The translations under genes were made by a program, and so were the position numbers. A stretch of DNA of 64,000 bases. It comes from Cupriavidus alkaliphilus (GTDB taxonomy: Bacteria; Pseudomonadota; Gammaproteobacteria; Burkholderiales; Burkholderiaceae). The stretch covers positions 613,762 to 677,761 of the forward strand of contig NZ_FMAD01000002.1 of the NCBI RefSeq assembly GCF_900094595.1, in the 5' to 3' direction. The notes beneath the pieces were generated by a model. The model did not search any database. It saw only the letters and a program-made list of their open reading frames with translations, and was not told where the DNA came from. This document shows, one piece after another, positions 51,044 to 61,543 of this stretch (within the stretch, counting starts at the first letter, position 1; each line of letters begins with the position of its first letter).

Positions 51044-52432
51044 ATGGCCCAGCCATCGCAAGAACACATTGAGGCACTCAAGGCGCAGCTGCGCGGACGC
51101 TTGCTGCGCCCGGAGGACAGCGGCTATGACGATGCGCGCAGGATCTGGAACGCAATGATCGATCGCCACCCGCAGTGGATCGTGCAGGCCGCGGGTGCTG
51201 CCGACGTGGTGGCGGCGGTGAACTTCGCGCGCGAGCATGGCGTGCTGCTGGCGGTACGCGGCGGCGGCCACAACATCGGCGGGCTGGCGATCTGCGAGGG
51301 CGGCATGGTGCTGGACCTGTCGCAGATGCGCTCGGTGCGCGTCGATCCCCACGCGCAACGCGCGTGGGTGGAGCCGGGCGCCACGCTGCGCGATTTCGAC
51401 CATGAAGCGCAGGCGCAGGGCCTGGCCACGCCGCTCGGCATCAACTCCACCACCGGTGTCGCCGGGCTGACGCTGGGCGGCGGTTTCGGCTGGCTCAGCC
51501 GCAAGTTCGGCACCACGGTCGACAACCTGGTGTCGGCGCAGGTCGTTACCGCCGATGGCAGGCTGGTGCGCGCCAGCAGCGACGAGAACGCCGACCTGTT
51601 CTGGGCGTTGCGCGGCGGCGGCGGCAACTTCGGCGTGGTGACGATGTTCGAGTTCCGGCTGCATCCGGTCGGGCCGCAGGTCTATGGCGGACTGATCGTC
51701 TATCCGCTGGAGCAGGCCGCCAGCGTGCTGCCCGCCTATCGCGAACTGTATGAATCGATGCCCGACGAGCTGACCGTGTGGGTGGTGCTGCGCCAGGCGC
51801 CGCCGCTGCCGTTCCTGCCGCCCGAGGTGCACGGCAAGCCGGTGGCGGCGCTGGCGATCTGCTATATCGGTCCGCCGGAGCAGGGGCCGCAACTGGTCGA
51901 GCCGCTGCGCCGGCTCGGCACCCCGTATGGCGAGCACCTGGGGCCGATGCCGCTCACCGCGTGGCAGCAGGCCTTCGATCCGCTGCTGACGCCGGGTGCG
52001 CGCAACTACTGGAAGTCGCATAACTTCGCGGGCCTCGACGACGGGCTGATCGCGATGCTGATCGAGCAGATCGGCAAGCTGCCGTCGCCGCAATGCGAAG
52101 TCTTTATCGGCGCGATGGGCGGGCAGACCAACCGCGTCGCGCCCGACGCCACCGCCTACGCCAACCGCGACGCCAAGTTCATCATGAACCTGCACGGGCG
52201 CTGGGACAGCCCCGCGGACGACGACCGGTGCATCGGCTGGGCGCGCGAGGTGTTCCGTGCGGCGGCGCCGTTCGCACTGGGCAGCGTCTATGTCAACTTC
52301 CTCACGCAGGAGGAGGCCGACCGCGTCGGCGCTGCCTATGGGCCGAACTACGACCGGCTGGTGGAAGTGAAGCGGCGCTACGATCCCGACAACCTGTTCC
52401 GCCATAACCACAACATCAATCCCGCGGGCTGA
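51044..52432 (+). CDS. FAD-linked oxidase, berberine bridge enzyme type
   Basis: 462 residues from ATG 51044, six bases after GGGAGG; longer frames (to 50891) lack a ribosome site. The PCMH FAD-binding domain has AVRGGGHNIGG, whose His76 should carry covalent 8-alpha-linked FAD, and LGINSTTGVAGLTLGGGFGW. The second attachment Cys used by bicovalent members is absent. The C-terminal BBE segment YDPDNLFRHNHNINP is present. No signal peptide, so it is cytoplasmic. The substrate may be a sugar, an alcohol or an aromatic compound. Confidence 0.92.
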   Translation: MAQPSQEHIEALKAQLRGRLLRPEDSGYDDARRIWNAMIDRHPQWIVQAAGAADVVAAVNFAREHGVLLAVRGGGHNIGGLAICEGGMVLDLSQMRSVRVDPHAQRAWVEPGATLRDFDHEAQAQGLATPLGINSTTGVAGLTLGGGFGWLSRKFGTTVDNLVSAQVVTADGRLVRASSDENADLFWALRGGGGNFGVVTMFEFRLHPVGPQVYGGLIVYPLEQAASVLPAYRELYESMPDELTVWVVLRQAPPLPFLPPEVHGKPVAALAICYIGPPEQGPQLVEPLRRLGTPYGEHLGPMPLTAWQQAFDPLLTPGARNYWKSHNFAGLDDGLIAMLIEQIGKLPSPQCEVFIGAMGGQTNRVAPDATAYANRDAKFIMNLHGRWDSPADDDRCIGWAREVFRAAAPFALGSVYVNFLTQEEADRVGAAYGPNYDRLVEVKRRYDPDNLFRHNHNINPAG

Positions 52433-52547
52433 ACGGCGTATCGCGTGGCGGGGCGGGGCAGGGCGACCTGCTCCGCCTTCACGCGGCTGCAATACGGCCA
52501 TGCCAGCATCGCCGCGACCGCGTTGTATCCACAGGGAGAGCAAGCAG

Positions 52548-53465
52548 ATGAGACCGGGTGAAGCAGAGCTGGTGCGGCGCATCCACAACGAGGTGGCCGA
52601 CTACTACGACGAAGAGATCGAACTGGAACTGGACGACCGCGAGGCCAGCGAGGCCTTCGGCGATCCTGTGCACCTGGACGACCAGGCAGAGCAGGACAGC
52701 CGCCGGAAATACTTCCGCGAGCTGTTCCGGCTGCAGGGCGAACTGGTGCGGCTGCAGAGCTGGGTCGCCGCTACCGGGCACAAGGTCGTGATCCTGTTCG
52801 AGGGGCGCGACGCCGCCGGCAAGGGCGGCGTGATCAAGCGCATCACCCAGCGGCTGAACCCGCGCGTCTGCCGCGTTGCCGCGCTGCCCGCGCCCAACGA
52901 CCGCGAACGCACCCAGTGGTACTTCCAGCGCTACGTCGCGCACCTGCCCGCCGCCGGCGAGATCGTGCTGTTCGACCGCAGCTGGTATAACCGCGCCGGC
53001 GTCGAGCGCGTGATGGGCTTCTGCACCGACGACCAGTACGAAGAGTTCTTCCGCTCGGTGCCCGAGTTCGAAAAGATGCTGGTGCGTTCCGGCATCCAGG
53101 TGATCAAGTACTGGTTCTCGATCACGCACGACGAACAGCGCCTGCGCTTCCTCAGCCGCATCCATGATCCGCTCAAGCAGTGGAAGCTCAGCCCGATGGA
53201 CCTGGAATCGCAGCGCCGCTGGGAAGACTACACTCGCGCCAAGGAGATCATGCTCGAGCGCACCCACATCGCCGAGGCGCCGTGGTGGGTGGTGCAGGCC
53301 GACGACAAGAAGCGCGCGCGCCTGAACTGCATCCATCACTTGCTGAGCCTGGTGCCATATGCCGAAGTGGAAGCCCCCACCGTCGTGCTGCCCGGCCGCG
53401 AGCGCCACGAGGACTACGTGCGCCAGCCGGTGCCGAGGGAGATGATCGTGCCGGAGGTGTACTGA
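52548..53465 (+). CDS. ppk2: Polyphosphate kinase 2 (class I PPK2)
   Basis: 305 residues from ATG 52548, preceded by GGGAGAG. Walker A is EGRDAAGKGG (85-94), Walker B/lid region has VLFDRSWYNRAGVE near 143-156, and FSITHDEQRLRFLSRIHDPL and QRRWEDYTRAKEIML follow. The enzyme transfers phosphate between polyphosphate and nucleoside diphosphates. Cupriavidus strains carry several PPK2 copies. The 82-bp spacer to the next gene may hold a promoter. Confidence 0.94.
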   Translation: MRPGEAELVRRIHNEVADYYDEEIELELDDREASEAFGDPVHLDDQAEQDSRRKYFRELFRLQGELVRLQSWVAATGHKVVILFEGRDAAGKGGVIKRITQRLNPRVCRVAALPAPNDRERTQWYFQRYVAHLPAAGEIVLFDRSWYNRAGVERVMGFCTDDQYEEFFRSVPEFEKMLVRSGIQVIKYWFSITHDEQRLRFLSRIHDPLKQWKLSPMDLESQRRWEDYTRAKEIMLERTHIAEAPWWVVQADDKKRARLNCIHHLLSLVPYAEVEAPTVVLPGRERHEDYVRQPVPREMIVPEVY

Positions 53466-53532
53466 GCGATGCCCGGCGCCTAGGGTATCCACGGGGTGCG
53501 CCATCGGCCCCATGCTGTAGCGGCTACCTATA

Positions 53533-53784
53533 ATGAAAACGGCCACCCCGACATCCGCGGCGGCCGTGATCGTGGAACTGCTAGCTTTCTGGGCGGCCAT
53601 GCTTGCCGCCTATCTCCTGATGAAGCGTGCCGGCTGCTTCAGCCAGCCGGTGCTCTATCCCGATCTGGATCACCCCTTCCGCTACTGGTGGGCACAACGG
53701 CTGGGGCGCCAGCCGGTGCCATTGCCGCTGCCTTCGCCGCCTTCTTCTCCAGAACGCGCGCAACAAAAAACCCGGAGAGCGTGA
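53533..53784 (+). CDS. Small membrane protein of unknown function
   Basis: 83 residues. One clear membrane segment (IVELLAFWAAMLAAYLLM, about 13-30) is followed by a Pro-rich tail (QPVPLPLPSPPSSP). TATAAT at 53529-53534 overlaps the ATG (53533), so if that box is a promoter the true start would have to lie downstream, e.g. GTG 53566, or the gene is read from another promoter. The stop codon lies inside the tRNA-Thr terminator. Family not recognised. Confidence 0.55.
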   Translation: MKTATPTSAAAVIVELLAFWAAMLAAYLLMKRAGCFSQPVLYPDLDHPFRYWWAQRLGRQPVPLPLPSPPSSPERAQQKTRRA

Positions 53785-53798
53785 CGCTGTCCGGGTTT
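53765..53798 (-). terminator. Rho-independent terminator of tRNA-Thr
   Basis: Nine-bp stem AAACCCGGA (53768-53776) with TCCGGGTTT (53790-53798) and an inner AGCG/CGCT helix. Read on the minus strand it ends in a run of T (53765-53770). It overlaps the 3' end of the plus-strand gene at 53533-53784. Confidence 0.88.
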
Positions 53799-53823
53799 GC
53801 GCGGGCTGGGCCCTGAATTCTGG

Positions 53824-53899
53824 TGGTGCCGAAGAGAGGAATCGAACCCCCGACCTTCTCATTACGAATGAGCTGCTCTACCGACTGAGCTACTTCGGC
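53824..53899 (-). tRNA. tRNA-Thr (anticodon CGT)
   Basis: 76 nt with encoded CCA. Acceptor arm GCCGAAG pairs with CTTCGGC, discriminator A, anticodon stem CTCAT/ATGAG around TCGTA, T arm GGGTTCGATTCCT. Reads ACG codons, which suits a high-GC genome. Confidence 0.97.
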
Positions 53900-53930
53900 A
53901 ACATGTTCCGGCGATCTGGAACAGCCCGCA

Positions 53931-53959
53931 ATAGTAGCAGCGTTTTCCGGCCTTGTGAA
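53931..53959 (-). promoter_or_regulatory. tRNA-Thr promoter
   Basis: On the minus strand TTCACA (53954-53959) and TACTAT (53931-53936), spacer 17 bp, about 31 bp before the mature tRNA. The -35 hexamer is the same as that of tRNA-Arg. Confidence 0.7.
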
Positions 53960-53994
53960 GCCCTTTGTGTCGCCGGTGCCACCGGCGCCGGCAT

Positions 53995-54023
53995 GGAAAA
54001 ACGGGGCGCAGTGCGCCCCGTTT
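53995..54023 (-). terminator. Rho-independent terminator of fbp
   Basis: Eleven-bp stem AAACGGGGCGC (53999-54009) with GCGCCCCGTTT (54013-54023), loop AGT. On the minus strand a run of five T follows. It lies 20 bp beyond the fbp stop codon. Confidence 0.93.
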
Positions 54024-54042
54024 CAAGCGAGTCGGGCCGGGA

Positions 54043-55059
<1,017 letters not shown>

Positions 55060-55084
55060 GGTTGGTTCTCCTTGGATGGCCGCA

Positions 55085-55090
55085 ATTCTA
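55085..55090 (-). promoter_or_regulatory. -10 box of fbp
   Basis: TAGAAT on the minus strand. The -35 position falls inside the 24-bp palindrome at 55093-55116, so cruciform formation or a bound protein there could affect fbp transcription. Confidence 0.5.
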
Positions 55091-55092
55091 CA

Positions 55093-55116
55093 TGCCCGGC
55101 CGCGCGCGGCCGGGCA
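55093..55116. repeat. Perfect 24-bp GC palindrome between pepN and fbp
   Basis: TGCCCGGCCGCG at 55093-55104 is followed directly by its exact reverse complement, 55105-55116. It lies between the pepN stop (55159) and the fbp start and overlaps the likely fbp -35 region. No T-tract, so it is not a simple terminator. Confidence 0.85.
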
Positions 55117-55158
55117 TCGGGGGCGTGGGCCGGGCTGCCGGTCCCGTCGCCGGCACGC

Positions 55159-57870
55159 TCAGCCAGCCAGCGCCTTGCCGACGATCTCGCGCACGTCGCG
55201 CGACAGCGTGCTGCACGCGGCGACACGCTCCAGCTCGGCGCGCATGCGGTCGCGCAACGCCAGTTCGTACTTCTGCCAGCGGTCCATCACCCGCGCCAGG
55301 CGCGCCGCCACCTGCGGGTTGATGGCGTCCAGCGCCAGCACCTGGTCGGCCCAGAAGCGGTAGCCCGAGCCGTCCTCGGCGTGGAACTGCGCCGGGTTGC
55401 CGGAGCAGAAGCTGAAGATCAGCGAGCGCGCGCGGTTGGGGTTGCGCAGGTTGAAGGCGGGATGCTCCATCAGCGCGCGCACGGTGTCGATGGTGCGCTT
55501 GCCGGCGTGCGGGCCGCCGGGCTGCGGCCCGACGCTGCCGCGCTGCATGCCTTGCAGCGAGAACCACTTGTCGATCACCAGCGCATCGTCTTCAAAGCGT
55601 TGGTAGAAGTCCGCCAGCGCATGCTCGCGGCCGGGCGCGAAGCTGTTGACCAGTGCCGACAGCGCGGCGAAGCGGTCGGTCATGTTGTCGGCCTGCTGGT
55701 ATTGCTGGTCGGCCAGCGCCTGCATCGCGGGGTCGCCGCTGTCGGCCAGGTAGCCGAGCGCGAGGTTGCGCAGCGCGCGCTTCGCCGCCGAGGCGGCATC
55801 GGGCGAATACGCGCCCGGCGTCGCATTGGCTTCGTAGGCGGCCAGCCAGTCCGCCTGCAGCGCGCGCGCCAGGCCTTCGCGCATGAACTGGCGGGCGCGG
55901 TGGATGGCGGCGGGATCGGCCACGCCCATGCGCTCGGCCAGGTAGGCTTCGGCCGGCAGCACCAGGGCCTGCTCGCGGAAGGCGGGGTTGAGCGTATCGT
56001 CGGTCAGCACCGCGCGCATGGCGCGCACCAGCGCGGGGTCGAGGCTGAGCTCGCGCCCGGCCTGCACGTCGGCCACCAGTTGCAGCAGTGCGCGCGTGGC
56101 CAGGCGCTGGCCGGCTTCCCAGCGGTTGAAGGCGTCGCTGTCGTGCGACAGCTGGAAGGTCAGCTGCGCGTCGGTGTACTCGGCATCGACGATCACCGGC
56201 GCGGAGAAATTGCGCAGCAGCGAAGGCAGCGGGGCCTGCGCACCGCGCGGCAGGTTGATGAAGCGGAAGCTTTGCTCGGCCTGCGTGAAGTCGAGCACGC
56301 GCGTGGTGCCGGCGGGCGCACTTTCGCCTTCAAGCTGCAGCGGCAGGTCGTTGCCGTCGGCGCCCAGCAGGCCGAGCGCGAACGGGATATGGAAGGGCTG
56401 CTTGTCGGGCGTGCCGGCGCGGGTCTCGATGCCGACCTTGGGGCAGCGTTGTGTCAGCGTCAGCGTCAGGCTGCCGTCGTCGCCGTTCCACGCGGTGCGC
56501 GCGGTCACCACCGGCGTGCCGGCCTGGCTGTACCAGAGGCCGAACTGGCTCAGGTCGCGGCCGTTGGCATCGGCCATGGCGGCGCGGAAGTCGTCGCAGG
56601 TCACGGCCTGGCCGTCGTGGCGCTGGAAGTACAGGTCCATGCCCTTGCGGAAGCCCTCGCGGCCTAGCAGGGTCTGGTACATGCGCACCACCTCGGCGCC
56701 TTTCTCGTACACCGTGACGGTGTAGAAGTTGTTGATCTCTTCGTAGCTGTCGGGGCGCACCGGATGCGCCATCGGGCCGGCGTCCTCGGGGAACTGCACC
56801 TGGCGCAGCACGCGCACGTCCTCGATGCGCTTGACCGCGCGGCCCGATTCCGAGCCCATCATGTCGGCCGAGAACTCCTGGTCGCGGAACACCGTCAGGC
56901 CTTCCTTCAGCGACAGCTGGAACCAGTCGCGGCAGGTCACGCGGTTGCCGGTCCAGTTGTGGAAGTACTCGTGGCCGACTACCGCCTCGATATTGGCGAA
57001 GTCGGTGTCGGTGGCGGTTTCCGCATTGGCCAGCACGTACTTGGTGTTGAAGATGTTCAGGCCCTTGTTCTCCATCGCGCCCATGTTGAAGTCGCCCACG
57101 GCGACGATCATGAAGCGGTCGAGATCGAGCTCCAGGCCGAAGCGCTGCTCGTCCCAGCGGATCGAATGGACCAGCGAATCCATCGCGTGGCGGGTCTTGC
57201 CGAGGTCGCGCGCCTCGACCCACACCTGCAGCAGCTTGTCCTTGCCGGACGCGGACCGGATCCGTTCCTCGATGCATTCCAGCTTGCCCGCGACCAGCGC
57301 GAACAGGTAGGACGGCTTGGGGAACGGGTCTTCCCACACGGCTTCGTGGCGGCCATCGGGCAGTTCGCGCTGGCTCACCAGGTTGCCGTTGGACAGCAGC
57401 ACCGGATAGGCGGCGCGGTCGGCGCGCAGCGTGACGCGGTAGGTCGCCATCACGTCGGGGCGGTCGAGGAAATAGGTGATGCGGCGAAAGCCCTCGGCCT
57501 CGCACTGGGTGAAGAAGTTGCCGTTGGACACATAGAGGCCCGACAGCGTGGTGTTGGCCGCGGGCTGGCACGCGGTGGTGATTTCCAGCGTGCCCTGCGC
57601 CGGCAGGCCCGGCAGCGTCAGCGTGCCGCCGTCCTGGGTGGCGTTGGCCACCGGCTTGCCGTCCAGGCTGACGCCGATCAGTTCGAGTTCTTCACCGGCC
57701 AGCACCAGCGGCGCGTCGGGGGCGCCGGCCGTGCGCGCGAAGCGCAGCGTGCTGGTGACCACGGTGCGTTGGGGATCGAGCTCCAGCACCAGCGCGGCGT
57801 GGTCGATGGCGAACGGCGGCGGGGTATAGTCCTTGCGATAGACGGTAACGGGCGTGTCGGTGCGCAGCAT
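55159..57870 (-). CDS. pepN: Aminopeptidase N
   Basis: 903 residues from ATG 57870; the upstream in-frame ATG at 57930 has no support. M1-family metallopeptidase: the GAMEN exopeptidase motif is at 264-268 and the zinc site HEYFHN with E at 323 (H300, H304, E323) follows. The DUF3458 domains that complete the E. coli-type enzyme are present. It is a broad cytoplasmic aminopeptidase. Upstream of fbp on the same strand, with a 99-bp gap holding the palindrome. Confidence 0.97.
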   Translation of the reverse strand: MLRTDTPVTVYRKDYTPPPFAIDHAALVLELDPQRTVVTSTLRFARTAGAPDAPLVLAGEELELIGVSLDGKPVANATQDGGTLTLPGLPAQGTLEITTACQPAANTTLSGLYVSNGNFFTQCEAEGFRRITYFLDRPDVMATYRVTLRADRAAYPVLLSNGNLVSQRELPDGRHEAVWEDPFPKPSYLFALVAGKLECIEERIRSASGKDKLLQVWVEARDLGKTRHAMDSLVHSIRWDEQRFGLELDLDRFMIVAVGDFNMGAMENKGLNIFNTKYVLANAETATDTDFANIEAVVGHEYFHNWTGNRVTCRDWFQLSLKEGLTVFRDQEFSADMMGSESGRAVKRIEDVRVLRQVQFPEDAGPMAHPVRPDSYEEINNFYTVTVYEKGAEVVRMYQTLLGREGFRKGMDLYFQRHDGQAVTCDDFRAAMADANGRDLSQFGLWYSQAGTPVVTARTAWNGDDGSLTLTLTQRCPKVGIETRAGTPDKQPFHIPFALGLLGADGNDLPLQLEGESAPAGTTRVLDFTQAEQSFRFINLPRGAQAPLPSLLRNFSAPVIVDAEYTDAQLTFQLSHDSDAFNRWEAGQRLATRALLQLVADVQAGRELSLDPALVRAMRAVLTDDTLNPAFREQALVLPAEAYLAERMGVADPAAIHRARQFMREGLARALQADWLAAYEANATPGAYSPDAASAAKRALRNLALGYLADSGDPAMQALADQQYQQADNMTDRFAALSALVNSFAPGREHALADFYQRFEDDALVIDKWFSLQGMQRGSVGPQPGGPHAGKRTIDTVRALMEHPAFNLRNPNRARSLIFSFCSGNPAQFHAEDGSGYRFWADQVLALDAINPQVAARLARVMDRWQKYELALRDRMRAELERVAACSTLSRDVREIVGKALAG

Positions 57871-58076
57871 GGGGGATCCTGTCTTCGGAAGACCGTTAGG
57901 AAAAGGGGGCGGCCAGGCGCGTGCAAGCAAGGCATGGCGCTGAAGTCCTCATTGTAGCCAAGGGGTGGGGGTGCGGTCTGACGGGCGCCGCACCAAGCCG
58001 CCGCGGGAATTCCGCGCCGCCGGCGTGGTCTCAGAGACACGCAGGGTTTCAGTGGACAGACGAGCGAGGTAGCACT

Positions 58077-58781
58077 ATGTGGCAGCGCGCAGGCGGTGTC
58101 GGCAATGACGGGGCAGCGGGCCGGTGGCCGGGGCTGCGCAGGATGTGGGGCGCGCTGGCGCTGCTGGCGGCGCTGCTGCTGACGGGGTGCGCCAGCACCG
58201 TGACCACCGATGTCACGGCGTTCCGCCAGCCCGGCTGGCAAAACGACGCGCCGCGCACCTACAGCTTCGAGCGCAGCGCCGAGCAGGCGGCCCAGCTCGA
58301 CCGGCAGACTTATGAGCAGTGGCTGGCGGCGACGCTGGCGGGCGTCGGCTTCGAGCAGGTGCCGGCCCGGCAGGCACGCTATCTGGTCAGCATGGACTAT
58401 GACTCCGCGCCGGGGCTGGTGCGCGTGGCCGAGACGGTCTATCCGGACCCGTGGTACGGCCCCTGGGGACCTCCTTACTGGGGCCCTGGCTACTACCGGC
58501 CGTGGGGCCCCTGGGGGCCATGGGGCCCGTGGGGTCCGGGCTACTGGCCGCCGCAGACGGTGGTGCGCGACGTGCCGGTGACGTTCTCCAGCCTGCGGGT
58601 GTATTTCAAGGAAGCGGCCAGCGGCAAGCGGGTCTACCAGGTCACCGCGCAGAACCAGGCCGAGAGCGGCAGCCTGCCGGCGATGATGCCGTACCTGATC
58701 CGCAGCGCCTTCACTGACTTCCCGTCCGACAGCGGCCGTCCGCGCCGGGTGACGCTGGAGGTGGAAAAGAACGCCAGGTAG
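58077..58781 (+). CDS. DUF4136 lipoprotein with Pro-Trp-Gly repeats
   Basis: 234 residues from ATG 58077; ATG 58143 is the alternative. The signal peptide ends in the lipobox LLTGC (Cys about 38 from the first start). The DUF4136 domain has YSFERSAEQAAQLDRQTYEQ and ARYLVSMDYDSAPG. A repeat-rich stretch near residues 125-160 (YGPWGPPYWGPGYYRPWGP, then GPWGPWGPGY) is unusual, rich in Trp, Pro and Gly. The protein is probably in the outer membrane or periplasm; function unknown. Confidence 0.85.
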   Translation: MWQRAGGVGNDGAAGRWPGLRRMWGALALLAALLLTGCASTVTTDVTAFRQPGWQNDAPRTYSFERSAEQAAQLDRQTYEQWLAATLAGVGFEQVPARQARYLVSMDYDSAPGLVRVAETVYPDPWYGPWGPPYWGPGYYRPWGPWGPWGPWGPGYWPPQTVVRDVPVTFSSLRVYFKEAASGKRVYQVTAQNQAESGSLPAMMPYLIRSAFTDFPSDSGRPRRVTLEVEKNAR

Positions 58782-59117
58782 GGCGGCCGCAACCAGCCAC
58801 CACCGCCGACCCGGGCCCGGCAGCCCGATGCGTGCGGATGCATGCAGGAGCATGCTTCTGCACCGCCATTGCATACCCAATGGTAAAAGCTGTTTAACGG
58901 CCGGAATCCGCGCAAAATCCGGCCTGCAGGCGTGCCGCGGTGGTACTTTGCGCGGGCGCGTGGGCTAGAATAGCTGCTCGATTTTTCCGGCCTGGCTGCC
59001 GGAGTCGTCAGTTTCGCTGCCAGAGCTTGTCCTTCGCTGCCGGCTTGTCGCATGAGCCGGGTCGAACCATGGCGGGAGAGGGGCGCTTCCGGTCCGGGCC
59101 ATTTTCCGGACGAGCCA
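58782..59117. other. 336-bp intergenic region before the malic enzyme gene
   Basis: No convincing gene. A TAGAAT box at 58966-58971 is a possible -10 box for maeB with no clear -35. Several short GC-rich inverted repeats (e.g. GCCGG/CCGGC near 58987-59005) lie in the leader. No terminator was found after the DUF4136 stop at 58781. Confidence 0.4.
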
Positions 59118-61439
59118 ATGAGCAGCAAGAACGGCGGTGATGCACCGCAACATGCCCCGAACAGTCCTGAAGCGCAGCTGCGCCTCGCCGCGCTGGAATA
59201 CCACCGCAGCCCGACCAAGGGCAAGATCCAGGTCACCGCGACCAAGGCGCTGTCCAACCAGCGCGACCTGTCGCTGGCCTATTCGCCGGGCGTAGCCTAC
59301 GCCTGCGAGGAAATCGCCAAGGATCCCGCCACCGCCGCCGAGTACACCTCGCGCGCCAACCTGGTGGCCGTGGTCACCAACGGCACCGCGGTGCTGGGCC
59401 TGGGCGACATCGGCCCGCTGGCCGGCAAGCCGGTGATGGAGGGCAAGGGCTGCCTGTTCAAGAAGTTCGCCGGCATCGACGTGTTCGACATCGAGCTCGA
59501 CGCGCGCGACCCGGACAAGATCGTCGAGATCGTCGCCGCGCTGGAACCCACGCTGGGCGGCGTCAATCTTGAAGACATCAAGGCGCCCGAGTGCTTCTAC
59601 ATCGAGCAGAAGCTGCGCGAGCGCATGAACATTCCCGTGTTCCACGACGATCAGCACGGCACCGCGATCATCTCGGCGGCAGCGCTGCTGAACGGCCTGA
59701 AGGTGGTCGGCAAGGACATCGGCAAGGTGAAGATGGCCGTGTCGGGCGCCGGCGCTGCCGCGATCGCCTGCCTCGACACCATGGTCAGCCTGGGCGTGAA
59801 GCGCGAGAACATCTCGGTGGTCGATTCCAAGGGCGTGATCTATGTGGGCCGCGACGCCAACATGGAAGCCAACAAGGCCCGCTACGCGCAGGACACCTCG
59901 GCGCGCACGCTGGCCGACATCGTCAACGGCGCCGACGTCTTCCTGGGCTGCTCCACCGCCGGCGTGCTGACCGCCGAGATGGTCAAGACCATGGCCGAGC
60001 GGCCCATCATCCTGGCGCTGGCCAACCCCGAGCCCGAGATCCGCCCGGAAGTGGCCAAGGCCGCGCGCCCGGACTGCATCATCGCCACCGGCCGTTCGGA
60101 TTACCCGAACCAGGTCAACAACGTGCTGTGCTTCCCGTACATCTTCCGCGGCGCGCTCGATTGCGGCGCGACCAAGATCACGGAAGCGATGAAGCTCGCC
60201 TGCGTCAAGGCCATCGCCGAGCTGGCCGAGGCCGAGCTGAACGACGCCGTGGCCGCCGCCTACGGTGGCCGCGAGCTGAAGTTCGGCCCCGACTACATCA
60301 TCCCGACGCCGTTCGACCAGCGCCTGATCGAGAAGATCGCCCCGGCGGTGGCCAAGGCCGCCGAAGAGTCCGGCGTGGCCACGCGCCCGATCCAGGACCT
60401 GGAGGCGTATCGCCAGCAGCTGTCGACCTACGTCTACCACACCGGCCTGATCATGAAGCCGGTGTTTTCGGCCGCCAAGGCCGCGCCCAAGCGCGTGGCC
60501 TATGCCGAGGGCGAGGAAGAGCGCGTGCTGCGCGCGGTGCAGTCGGTGGTCGACGAAGGCCTGGCGCGTCCGATCCTGATCGGCCGTCCGCACGTGATCC
60601 AGATGCGCATCGACAAGGCCGGCCTGCGCCTGAAGCCGGGCGTGGACTTCGAGCTGATCAACCCCGAGGACGATCCGCGCTACCGCGCCTACCACGAGGC
60701 CTACCACGCGCTGCGCGGCCGCGACGGCGTGACCCCGGACATGGCCAAGGTGGCGCTGCGCCGCTCCAACACGCTGATCGGCACCATGCTGATGCACATG
60801 GGCGACGCCGACGCGCTGCTGTGCGGCACCGTGGGCCGCTTCGAGGCCCACCTCGAGCACGTGCGCGACGTGATTGGCCTGGCGCCGGGCGCGCATGTGT
60901 TCGCCGCGATGAACGCGCTGATGCTGGAGAAGTACACGCTGTTCATCACCGACACCTTCGTCAACGACGACCCCAGCGCGGAACAGCTCGCGGCCATCGC
61001 ACAGCTGGCCGCGGAAGAAATCGCGCGCTTCGGCCTGCAGCCGAAGGTGGCGCTGATGTCGCACTCGATGTTCGGCTCGTCGACGCGCCCGTCGGCGCGC
61101 AAGATGCGCGAGGCCGCGCAGATCCTCGCGCGCGAGGCCCCGCACCTGGAAGTCGAAGGCGAGATGCAGGGCGATGCCGCGCTGGTCGAGGACGTGCGCC
61201 GCCACTTCCTGCCGTCGACCAAGCTGGCCGGCAGCGCCAACCTGCTGGTGATGCCGACGCTGGATGCCGCCAACATTGCCTTCAACCTGCTCAAGATCAC
61301 GGGCGGCCAGGGCGTGACGGTCGGCCCGATCCTGCTGGGCGCGGCCAAGCCTGTGCACATCCTGAACCCGCAGGCCACCACGCGCCGGATCGTCAATATG
61401 ACGGCCGTCGCCGTGGCCGAGTGCAACGCGGTGCGCTGA
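59118..61439 (+). CDS. maeB: NADP-dependent malic enzyme with phosphotransacetylase-like C-terminal domain (MaeB)
   Basis: 773 residues from ATG 59118; ATG 59052 is an in-frame alternative. The malic domain has [17 protein letters not shown], the NAD(P)-binding [13 protein letters not shown] and [17 protein letters not shown]. The C-terminal third (from about 450) is a phosphotransacetylase-like domain ([37 protein letters not shown]) known to regulate the enzyme by acetyl-CoA. It decarboxylates malate to pyruvate with NADPH formation, a supply of reductant for biosynthesis. A strong terminator follows. Confidence 0.96.
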   Translation: MSSKNGGDAPQHAPNSPEAQLRLAALEYHRSPTKGKIQVTATKALSNQRDLSLAYSPGVAYACEEIAKDPATAAEYTSRANLVAVVTNGTAVLGLGDIGPLAGKPVMEGKGCLFKKFAGIDVFDIELDARDPDKIVEIVAALEPTLGGVNLEDIKAPECFYIEQKLRERMNIPVFHDDQHGTAIISAAALLNGLKVVGKDIGKVKMAVSGAGAAAIACLDTMVSLGVKRENISVVDSKGVIYVGRDANMEANKARYAQDTSARTLADIVNGADVFLGCSTAGVLTAEMVKTMAERPIILALANPEPEIRPEVAKAARPDCIIATGRSDYPNQVNNVLCFPYIFRGALDCGATKITEAMKLACVKAIAELAEAELNDAVAAAYGGRELKFGPDYIIPTPFDQRLIEKIAPAVAKAAEESGVATRPIQDLEAYRQQLSTYVYHTGLIMKPVFSAAKAAPKRVAYAEGEEERVLRAVQSVVDEGLARPILIGRPHVIQMRIDKAGLRLKPGVDFELINPEDDPRYRAYHEAYHALRGRDGVTPDMAKVALRRSNTLIGTMLMHMGDADALLCGTVGRFEAHLEHVRDVIGLAPGAHVFAAMNALMLEKYTLFITDTFVNDDPSAEQLAAIAQLAAEEIARFGLQPKVALMSHSMFGSSTRPSARKMREAAQILAREAPHLEVEGEMQGDAALVEDVRRHFLPSTKLAGSANLLVMPTLDAANIAFNLLKITGGQGVTVGPILLGAAKPVHILNPQATTRRIVNMTAVAVAECNAVR

Positions 61440-61464
61440 GCCACCGCGAAGCCTTCGCCATGTA

Positions 61465-61498
61465 AAAGGCCGGGTCAATGACCCGGCCTTTTTGTTTG
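61465..61498 (+). terminator. Rho-independent terminator of maeB
   Basis: Eleven-bp stem AAAGGCCGGGT (61465-61475) with ACCCGGCCTTT (61481-61491), loop CAATG, then T-rich sequence. Confidence 0.93.
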
Positions 61499-61543
61499 TT
61501 GCCCCGCCGCATTCGCGCGGCCAGGGGGCGGTTGGGTTGGTGC

